From contig JAFQTO010000049.1 in the NCBI GenBank assembly GCA_017408985.1, forward strand, positions 18,417 through 82,416: a stretch of DNA of 64,000 nt, read 5' to 3'. Source of the DNA: Clostridia bacterium. Lineage in GTDB: Bacteria; Bacillota; Clostridia; Oscillospirales; Butyricicoccaceae. Under the pieces are notes generated by a model. It had not been told where the DNA came from and did not search any database. It was given only the letters and a program-made list of their open reading frames with translations. This document shows, in pieces, positions 57,814 to 64,000 of this stretch. How positions within the stretch are numbered: position 1 is the stretch's first letter; every line of letters starts with the position of its first letter. The position numbers and the translations under genes are program-made.

Positions 57814-58980
57814 TTAGAGCTTGATGAAGTTGTCGCTCTTTGTGGTGGTTGCGGGGGGAGCGGGATCCAGCTTGCGGTCAGCAATGCCGAGGATGTCCTC
57901 AGGCTTGATCCAGGGACGGCCCTGAATGCCGGAGGTCTCTTCGTGGGTCAGGTAACCCTTGTAAGCTGTGAGGGAGCGGCGGATGTAGCCGTCACGTACG
58001 CAAGCCTCGGTCAGACCGTTGTTCATGATGTTGAGCAGCATGGGCAGAGTCTCGCCTGCCAGAGCAACGGAGGTGGAGTGTGCGACAGCACCGGGGATGT
58101 TGGAAACGCAGTAGTGAACTACGCCGTTAACAACATAACGGGGATTGTCGTGATGGGTCTCGTGGCTGGACTCGATGCAGCCGGGATCGTCGTTGGAGAT
58201 GTCAACGAGGACGGAGCCGGGCTCCATCAGCTTGAGCATTTCCTTGGTGATCAGGAAGTCCTTGCGCTGCTTGGGCCACTTGACGCAGTTGATGATCATA
58301 TCGGTCTGGGGCAGAACAGAAGCGATGGTCTGCTGGGTGCAGAACATGGTGTTGATCTTCTGATCGTAACGGTCGCTCAGAGTCTTGAGCAGGCCGGGGT
58401 TGATGTCCATAACGGTGACATTAGCGCCCAGAGCGTACAGAACGGAGAGAGCACCCTGACCGACGATACCGCCGCCCATGATGACAACGTTCATACCGGG
58501 AGCGCCTGCGAAACCGCCGACGAACTTGCCCTTACCGCCGTTGATGCTCAGCATGGACTCGAGGCCGAACAGAGCACCCTGCTTACCTGCAGCTTCACAG
58601 TTGGGGGAGCCCCAGCGGTGGCTGTCTTCAGCGGTGATAGCGATGCACTTGCTGTCCAGAATAGCCTGAACCTCTTCGGGATGTCCGGCGGGATGGATGC
58701 AGCAGTAGATCATCTGATTCTCTTTGAGGTATCCGAACTCGGAGGGGTCGATCTCCTTGACCTTTGCCAGGAAATCACACTTGTCCCACAGTTCCTTTGC
58801 AGTCTCAGCGATGGTTGCGCCCATCTTTGCGTAAGCTTCGTTGGAGAAGCCTGCGCCCTTACCTGCGTCCTTCTCTACCAGTACGGTATGGCCGGCAGCA
58901 ACGATGGATGCTACTTCCAGAGGAGTGCATATTACTCGATTCTCGCCTTCCTTGATGTCTTTCAATACACCGAATACCAT
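57814..58980 (-). CDS. ald: Alanine dehydrogenase
   Basis: The protein has 388 residues. It oxidises L-alanine to pyruvate and ammonia with NAD. FGVLKDIKEGENRV at the N-terminus, KVKEIDPSEFGYLK (substrate Lys), HPAGHPE (catalytic His), VVIMGGGIVGQGA (Rossmann dinucleotide motif) and VDISNDDPGCIESS (catalytic Asp) are visible. The His block and DPGC segment vary somewhat from Bacillus Ald. It lies 53 bases after oppF in the same orientation. Together with Alr it can turn D-alanine into carbon, energy and nitrogen, or in reverse make alanine from pyruvate. Confidence 0.92.
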   Translation of the reverse strand: MVFGVLKDIKEGENRVICTPLEVASIVAAGHTVLVEKDAGKGAGFSNEAYAKMGATIAETAKELWDKCDFLAKVKEIDPSEFGYLKENQMIYCCIHPAGHPEEVQAILDSKCIAITAEDSHRWGSPNCEAAGKQGALFGLESMLSINGGKGKFVGGFAGAPGMNVVIMGGGIVGQGALSVLYALGANVTVMDINPGLLKTLSDRYDQKINTMFCTQQTIASVLPQTDMIINCVKWPKQRKDFLITKEMLKLMEPGSVLVDISNDDPGCIESSHETHHDNPRYVVNGVVHYCVSNIPGAVAHSTSVALAGETLPMLLNIMNNGLTEACVRDGYIRRSLTAYKGYLTHEETSGIQGRPWIKPEDILGIADRKLDPAPPATTTKSDNFIKL

Positions 58981-59033
58981 AATAGATTCTCCTTATTTAA
59001 TTAATAGAATTGGTGAATATTGTTTGTTCAGAC

Positions 59034-60026
59034 TTATGCCTGCTCGCCCTTGAGGGAAGCTTCGATCTCAGCGACCTCTGCCTGGTATGCGGGATACTCG
59101 GCATCGGAGCAGTATACGAAGTGGTTGGGTCTGACTTCAAAGTAGTGGGGCTTGTTCTCGCCTTCATCATACTTGTGGATCTTGGAATTGTAGGAAATTC
59201 TCTTTCTTCTGCGCTCGTGATTGGGGTCGGGCTGGGGAATAGCGGAGAGCAGGGACTTGGTGTAGGGGTGCAGGGGGTACTTGAACAGCTCGTCGCAGTC
59301 TGCCAGCTCAACCAGCTTGCCGAAGTACATGATACCGATACGGTCGGAGAAGTACTTAACGACGGACAGGTTATGAGCGATGAAGAGGATGGTCAGGCCG
59401 TACTCTTCCTGCAGATCGTTCAGCAGGTTGATGACCTGTGCCTGAACGGAAACGTCCAGAGCGGAAACAGGCTCGTCGGCGATGATCATCTTGGGGTTGG
59501 TTACCAGAGCACGTGCGATACCGATACGCTGTCTCTGACCGCCGGAGAACTCATGGGGATAACGGGTTGCGTGCTCCTCCATCAGACCGACCTTCTTGAG
59601 CATATCGACAACGATCTTACGGCGCTCTTCGGGATCCTTGACACCGCGGATCTTGAGGCCCTCACCGATGATCTCCTGAACGGTCATACGGGGGTTCAGA
59701 GATGCGATAGGATCCTGGAAGATCATAGCGATGTTGCTGGTGATGTACTTACGCAGCTCGTTGGTCATCTTGCCGTGGAGGGGCTTGCCCTCAAAGTAGA
59801 TCTCGCCGCCGGTGGGGTTGTACAGACGGATCAGGGTACGACCGGTAGTGGTCTTACCGCAGCCGGACTCACCGACCAGACCGAAGGTCTCACCGCGGTA
59901 GATGTTAAAGCTGACGTCGTCAACAGCCTTGACTCTGTGGGTTCTGCCGCGCTTTTTGGAAGAGAAGTGCATTACGAGATTTTTAACTTCCAATACGACT
60001 TCTTTGTTATTGATCTCACTTGCCAT
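59034..60026 (-). CDS. oppF: Oligopeptide ABC transporter ATPase OppF
   Basis: The protein has 330 residues with Walker [14 protein letters not shown]-loop [15 protein letters not shown], signature [15 protein letters not shown], Walker [16 protein letters not shown] and switch His in FIAHNLSV. The C-terminal extension includes [16 protein letters not shown] and a Cys (YCSDAEYP) as in the Opp/Dpp class. It works as a heterodimer with OppD on the cytoplasmic face. The start follows GGAGGAGG and lies 11 bases inside the end of oppD. Confidence 0.93.
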   Translation of the reverse strand: MASEINNKEVVLEVKNLVMHFSSKKRGRTHRVKAVDDVSFNIYRGETFGLVGESGCGKTTTGRTLIRLYNPTGGEIYFEGKPLHGKMTNELRKYITSNIAMIFQDPIASLNPRMTVQEIIGEGLKIRGVKDPEERRKIVVDMLKKVGLMEEHATRYPHEFSGGQRQRIGIARALVTNPKMIIADEPVSALDVSVQAQVINLLNDLQEEYGLTILFIAHNLSVVKYFSDRIGIMYFGKLVELADCDELFKYPLHPYTKSLLSAIPQPDPNHERRRKRISYNSKIHKYDEGENKPHYFEVRPNHFVYCSDAEYPAYQAEVAEIEASLKGEQA

Positions 60027-61059
60027 ACTTTGCTTCCTCCTCCTTCATACGCTTAATTCTGTTCTTGAGTATTTCGGGCATCTCAACCTTGGGTGCATCG
60101 GGATGGAGCAGCCAGGTTGCTGCGAAATGGGTGTCAGACAGCTGGAAGTAAGGGGGATCTTCCTCAAAGTCGATAGCAAGAGCGTACTTGTTACGAGCAG
60201 CAAATGCGTCGCCCTTGGGAGGAGCGATCATGTTGGGGGGAGCACCGGGGATAGCGAACAGCTTTTCCTTGGTGTCCAGGTCAGGCATGGAGGAGAGCAG
60301 AGCCCAGGTGTAGGGATGTGCGGGCTCGTAGAAGATCTCGTCAACAGTACCTGTCTCAACGATCTTACCTGCGTACATAACGCAGATTCTGTCAGCCATA
60401 TTAGCAACAACGCCCATATCATGGGTAATGAAGATGACCGATACGTTTGCCTTTGCCTTCATCTCGTTGATGAGGTCGAGGATCTGTGCCTGGATGGTAA
60501 CGTCCAGAGCGGTGGTGGGCTCGTCGCAGACAAGGATCTCGGGGTCGGATGCAAGAGCGATAGCGATAACGATACGCTGTCTCATACCGCCGGAGAACTG
60601 GAAGGGATACTGCTCGAATCTGACCTCAGCCTCGGGGATACCGACAGCCTTCATCAGGTCGAGAGCCTTCTTCTTAGCCTCTGCCTTGGGCATCTTGAGG
60701 CTGAGGATCAGAGCTTCCATGATCTGCTTACCGATCTTCATAATGGGGTTAAGAGCGGACAGAGGATCCTGGAAAACCAGAGAGATCTTCTTACCGCGGA
60801 TCTTGTAGAAGTCTTTCTCTTCGTACTTGGCCATATCTTCGCCCTGATACCAGATCTCGCCGTTCTCGATCATACCGTTCTTGGGCAGGATACCGAGGAC
60901 AGCCTTGGTGGTAACGGACTTACCGGAGCCAGACTCACCAACGATAGCAAGGGTCTCGCCCTTGAAGAGGTCGAAGCTTACGCCGCGAACAGCCTGAACT
61001 TTACCGGCATATGCTCTGAAGGATACGACCAGATCTTTTACCTGTAAAATAGGTTCCAT
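60016..61059 (-). CDS. oppD: Oligopeptide ABC transporter ATPase OppD
   Basis: The protein has 347 residues with Walker [14 protein letters not shown]-loop [14 protein letters not shown], signature [15 protein letters not shown], Walker [16 protein letters not shown] and switch His in [23 protein letters not shown] is the Opp-type C-terminal block. The second ATG (61059) is preferred because GGAAGGAG lies 7 bases before it and abuts the first. It overlaps oppF and follows oppC after 15 bases. Confidence 0.93.
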   Translation of the reverse strand: MEPILQVKDLVVSFRAYAGKVQAVRGVSFDLFKGETLAIVGESGSGKSVTTKAVLGILPKNGMIENGEIWYQGEDMAKYEEKDFYKIRGKKISLVFQDPLSALNPIMKIGKQIMEALILSLKMPKAEAKKKALDLMKAVGIPEAEVRFEQYPFQFSGGMRQRIVIAIALASDPEILVCDEPTTALDVTIQAQILDLINEMKAKANVSVIFITHDMGVVANMADRICVMYAGKIVETGTVDEIFYEPAHPYTWALLSSMPDLDTKEKLFAIPGAPPNMIAPPKGDAFAARNKYALAIDFEEDPPYFQLSDTHFAATWLLHPDAPKVEMPEILKNRIKRMKEEEAKYGK

Positions 61060-61074
61060 ATTCATTCTCCTTCC

Positions 61075-62223
61075 TTATACGCCGCGCTGTGTGGGATCGA
61101 ATGCGTCACGCAGACCGTTAGCCATCTGGTTGAAGGCGATCATCAGAACAGAGATGACGATTGCGGGGAACCAAACCTGGTAAGGATACTGCATCAGAAC
61201 CTTCTGACCGTCGGACAGAAGAATACCGATGGAGGTGTCAGGTGCCTGAACACCCAGACCCAGATATGCCAGGAAGGACTCGGTGAAGATAGCCGAGGGG
61301 ATAGCGATCATAGCTCTGGTGATGATGGGGCCGATGGAGTTGGGCAGGATGTGCTTGAAGATCAGAGCAAAGTCCTTAACACCCAGGGTACGTGCAGCAA
61401 GAACGTACTCATAGCCCTTGAATCGGTAGAACTGCGTTCTTATCATTCGTGCCGTACCTATCCAGTTCTGGATCAGCAGTGCAAATATGATGGAGGTCAG
61501 ACCTGCACCGAAGAACAGCATGAACAGGGTAACGATAACGATCTGAGGCATTGCGTTGATGATCTCGGTAATACGCATCATGATCATATCGGTCCAGCCG
61601 CCGTAGTAACCGGAGATAGAACCGTAGATCAGACCGATGCAGACGTTACAGGAGGTTGAAACGAACGCAATGATAAGTGAGATACGGGAGCCCTTCCACA
61701 GACGGGTCCACATATCACGGCCCAGGTAGTCGGAGCCCATCCAGTAGTAGGTGCCGGGCTCAATGCCTTTGTAGAGGTAGTAGTCGACCTTTACGTCGTA
61801 CATATCGATGCCCTTAACCGTGCCGGCATAACGGGTCTTGAGGATACAGCCTTCGGGATACTTGGTGGTATCTTCCAGCTGGTCGCCGCGGCGGTTGGTC
61901 AGCCAGCGGCTGCCGTCAAAGATGCCCAGCTCGCAGATGCCGGGGATTTTGGGAGGCAGGTTCTTGTTTGCGCCGTACTGGTCATTGTAGCCGTACTCGT
62001 TGAAGCTGGGGCCAAAGATAGCCAGGATTATCATTATAGCAATGATAACGAAGGCGACCAGAGAGGACTTGTTGCGGCAGAAACGGATGGCAGCGTCCTT
62101 GAAGAAGCCGATAGGCTTACCTTCGAACTTAGCGTCATGGATAGTCTCGTCGAGCTGAACAAGGGTAAGCTTGCTGGTATCAACAGACTGATATTCGGGT
62201 GCATCAGGTGTAAATATCTTCAT
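61075..62223 (-). CDS. oppC: Oligopeptide ABC transporter permease OppC
   Basis: The protein has 382 residues. After a cytoplasmic N-terminus of about 60 residues come the first membrane helix (SSLVAFVIIAIMIILAIFG), an extracytoplasmic loop of about 100 residues (NEYGYNDQYG to GTYYWMGSDYLGRD) that is longer than in Escherichia OppC, and five further helices. The EAA coupling loop is YEYVLAARTLGVKDFALIFK. The loop could help contact a binding protein. It overlaps oppB by 4 bases. Confidence 0.92.
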   Translation of the reverse strand: MKIFTPDAPEYQSVDTSKLTLVQLDETIHDAKFEGKPIGFFKDAAIRFCRNKSSLVAFVIIAIMIILAIFGPSFNEYGYNDQYGANKNLPPKIPGICELGIFDGSRWLTNRRGDQLEDTTKYPEGCILKTRYAGTVKGIDMYDVKVDYYLYKGIEPGTYYWMGSDYLGRDMWTRLWKGSRISLIIAFVSTSCNVCIGLIYGSISGYYGGWTDMIMMRITEIINAMPQIVIVTLFMLFFGAGLTSIIFALLIQNWIGTARMIRTQFYRFKGYEYVLAARTLGVKDFALIFKHILPNSIGPIITRAMIAIPSAIFTESFLAYLGLGVQAPDTSIGILLSDGQKVLMQYPYQVWFPAIVISVLMIAFNQMANGLRDAFDPTQRGV

Positions 62224-63173
62224 TCTTTCTTACCTCCTATACGTACTCGAGGATCAACGACACCGTACAGCAGGTCGCACAGCAGGATGGTACCCAGCGA
62301 AATGATGGAGTAGAAGATCAGAACTGCCTGTGTAACGTTGTAGTCGATGGAGTTGATGGACTTGATCATCAGACCGCCCATACCGGGGATACCGAAAATA
62401 CTCTCGATAACCAGCGAACCGCTCATGATGGTGGTGAACATGGATACCAGGGTGGTCAGGATGGGGAGCAGGGAGTTACGGATACCGTGGCGGATAGTTG
62501 CCTGAGCCTCGGTAAGACCCTTGGTGCGTGCCAGAAGCATAAAGTCGGAGTTGATGGTCTCGGACAGCTCAGCACGGAGATAACGGGTAACACGAGCGAT
62601 AGGACCGAGTGCCAGAGCGGTGATGGGCAGAGCTGTGGAATACAGTCTTGCCAGACCTACTGCGTCAACGTCATAGACTATCGGGAACCAACCCAGCTTG
62701 AATCCCAGGAAGTACTGCATCAGCGATGCAAAGACGAAAGAAGGAACCGAAATACAGATAACGACCGCGATCGAAATAGTATAGTCGATCCATGTGTTCT
62801 TTCTGACTGCAGCGATGATACCGAACATCAGACCGAGAGGCAGAGAGATCGCCAACGAGAAGATGTTCTCATAAATGGTAACGGGGATCTTGTCTCCCAG
62901 AATGTTCCAAACGGGAACGTTGGGATAAAGCTTGAGGGAATAACCCCAATCCCATTTGGTAATAACGTTCTTCAGGAAGATGAAGAACTGTACGGGGATG
63001 GGCTTGTCCAAGTGGTGCTTTGCGTAAAGTGCGTCGAGCTGTTCCTGGGTAATGTCTTCCAGCTCATCATACAGGCCGCCGGGCATCATACGGATCATGC
63101 AGAAGACCAGTGCAAGGATGATGAACAATGTAATGAACATTGCCAGGAGTCTTTCTCCAATGTACTTAAGCAT
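62220..63173 (-). CDS. oppB: Oligopeptide ABC transporter permease OppB
   Basis: The protein has 317 residues with six hydrophobic segments, starting MLKYIGERLLAMFITLFIIL. DALYAKHHLDKPIPVQF is the extracytoplasmic loop typical of OppB/DppB and FMLLARTKGLTEAQATIRHG the EAA loop. It is first in oppBCDF-ald. There is no binding-protein gene upstream; about 830 bases of non-coding DNA precede it, with a promoter at 63364-63392. The start follows GGAAAGGCAA. Confidence 0.92.
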   Translation of the reverse strand: MLKYIGERLLAMFITLFIILALVFCMIRMMPGGLYDELEDITQEQLDALYAKHHLDKPIPVQFFIFLKNVITKWDWGYSLKLYPNVPVWNILGDKIPVTIYENIFSLAISLPLGLMFGIIAAVRKNTWIDYTISIAVVICISVPSFVFASLMQYFLGFKLGWFPIVYDVDAVGLARLYSTALPITALALGPIARVTRYLRAELSETINSDFMLLARTKGLTEAQATIRHGIRNSLLPILTTLVSMFTTIMSGSLVIESIFGIPGMGGLMIKSINSIDYNVTQAVLIFYSIISLGTILLCDLLYGVVDPRVRIGGKKE

Positions 63174-63363
63174 TTGCCTTTCCTTTCTTTCTTATGTATT
63201 TTTCTAAATGTAGACCATTTCAGCAGTTTTGCCGTTCCACCCAAAATTGCAGCAACCTATACTAACGGGTGCTGCAAACTTTTCCGTGCCGAGATGTCCA
63301 CGGCCTTGCTGGGTGTCCGGGTCAACTCTCGCGACAGAACTCGCCTATACATTTATGCTGTAG
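63174..63363 (-). other. Long structured leader of the opp-ald operon
   Basis: About 185 bases lie between the predicted start site and oppB. On the minus strand TTGCAGC and GCTGCAA form a hairpin whose loop contains ACCCG, followed shortly by TTTTGGGTGGAACGGC, so alternative ACCC/GGGT pairing is possible. GCCGTGGACATCTCGGC gives another stem. No known riboswitch class is recognised. Confidence 0.4.
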
Positions 63364-63392
63364 ATTATATCAAATTGCACAAAAAAAATCAA
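63364..63392 (-). promoter_or_regulatory. Probable promoter of oppBCDF-ald
   Basis: On the minus strand, TTGATT (63387-63392) and TATAAT (63364-63369) are separated by 17 bases. Confidence 0.68.
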
Positions 63393-63766
63393 TCCCCCAT
63401 TTCGGCTGCTCCCGGGAAAATAGTTTTTTCTGTCCGACGTTAAAAATCGTGCTTTTTGATGTTTTTGACCATAATTCAAGCTCCGTTTTTGGTTATTTTG
63501 ACGGATTTTTTTGTAAAATTTCTGCATTTTTCAAATTTTTGTCGATTTTTTTGACTTTTCTTAGCTTTGAAAAAAAGGGGCAAAAAGCCTAATTTTGTCG
63601 ATATCGTCAAAACTGAACCCTCTGTTTTGTGCACAATGCACAAAAATCTGCTGTCCCGTGACCGTTCCGCCCCTTTACACCCTGCCGCAAAGTCCGAAAC
63701 GTCGGTTGTTTCGGTATTTATATATTCGTTTTCGGTGCAAAAAATGCAGATAAAGCTCGCGATGCG
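63393..63766. other. AT-rich non-coding stretch
   Basis: T-rich and A-rich sequence with no convincing ribosome site, RNA gene or conserved coding frame. A nominal open frame across 63567-63827 runs into the repeat and has no codon-bias support. Confidence 0.5.
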
Positions 63767-63852
63767 GGCAGTGAAGTTTTTACTGACTCCCCATAAGACA
63801 GGTCTTATGGGGACCCCGATTGATTAGATATTGCCGAAGTCAATTCGGCAAT
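63767..63852. repeat. 86-bp direct repeat, copy 1
   Basis: It contains two palindromes: CCCCATAAGAC with GTCTTATGGGG, and ATTGCCGAA with TTCGGCAAT around GTCAA. It differs from copy 2 at three positions. Non-coding. Confidence 0.9.
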
Positions 63853-63856
63853 ATCT

Positions 63857-63905
63857 TGCGCCGCACTCGCGTCGCCTCGCTTACGCTCGGTCGCCTGCGG
63901 CGACA
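63857..63905. repeat. GC-rich palindromic spacer between the two 86-bp repeats
   Basis: A GC-rich segment with GTCGCC and GGCGAC at its ends and CGCTTACGCTCGG between them, resembling REP-like intergenic palindromes. Confidence 0.55.
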
Positions 63906-63914
63906 TTCTTATAA

Positions 63915-64000
63915 GGCAGTGAGATTTTTACTGACTCCCCATAAGACAGGTCTTATGGGGACTCCGATTGATTAGATATTGCCGAAGTCAATTCGGCAAT
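63915..64000. repeat. 86-bp direct repeat, copy 2
   Basis: It matches copy 1 over 86 bases with three differences and reaches the window edge, so the array may continue beyond it. Confidence 0.88.

Noticed and set aside
63174..63300. T-box reading of GGGTGGAACGG in the opp leader
   Set aside because: It lacks the ACCGCG part of the T-box, a stem I with AGTA/GAA specifier loop and an intrinsic terminator.
63567..63827. 86-codon plus-strand open frame
   Set aside because: It reads into the 86-bp repeat, has no good ribosome site and shows no protein-like composition.

Overview
The window looks like chromosome of a spore-forming, anaerobic-type Clostridia bacterium (Bacillota), most like the Oscillospiraceae/Ruminococcaceae. 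The grounds are moderately high GC coding sequence, genes for the germination protease GPR and for SpoIIP, a GerM-like lipoprotein, an isoleucine T-box, a cobalamin riboswitch, AGGAGG ribosome sites and sigma-A promoters close to consensus. No species can be named from the sequence alone, and there are no phage or transposase genes.

Left half (1-28.5 kb): ordinary housekeeping and accessory genes. In order: the start of a surface 5'-nucleotidase; an orphan NlpC-like protein, a PHP phosphatase and a ZIP transporter; an M20 peptidase with a second PHP protein; a tiny zinc-ribbon lipoprotein; a T-box-controlled ilvBN-ybaK operon; a cobalamin-riboswitch-controlled btuFCD-type transporter; an orphan OppA-type lipoprotein; DegV; rpsT; gpr-spoIIP; rpsF-ssb-rpsR with a structured leader; two lipoproteins sharing a domain present in three copies; comEA-response regulator-histidine kinase-GerMN lipoprotein; a penicillin-binding D,D-carboxypeptidase; and tsaE-tsaB-rpiB-upp.

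Right half (28.5-63.2 kb): every gene is on the minus strand. Thirteen paralogues (numbered 1-13 by rising coordinate) share one layout: an NlpC/P60-like cysteine peptidase domain with a visible Cys-His-His (twice Cys-His-Asp) set, a DUF11-type beta-sandwich, and a C-terminal domain that looks like a degenerate second NlpC/P60 copy. Nine are lipoproteins with acidic Asp/Thr/Pro/Gln tethers and four have no signal peptide. Paralogue 11 is a 1787-residue fusion carrying an InlB-type repeat, an Ig-like segment and four tandem SGNH/DUF4886-like domains that lack the expected catalytic residues. A separate lipoprotein (44500-45930) carries the same tail with one such domain. Upstream of the array lie oppBCDF, alanine dehydrogenase and alanine racemase, the last directly abutting paralogues 13 and 12.

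The proposed undescribed system is this cell-surface array plus peptide import and alanine metabolism. One reading is capture and recycling of wall peptides: exported peptidases and binding domains release peptides, Opp imports them, and Alr/Ald convert D- and L-alanine to pyruvate and ammonia. Another is a diversifying repertoire of surface proteins. The domain layouts and residue changes are visible in the sequence; the pathway is inference. The right edge carries an 86-bp direct repeat with two palindromes.
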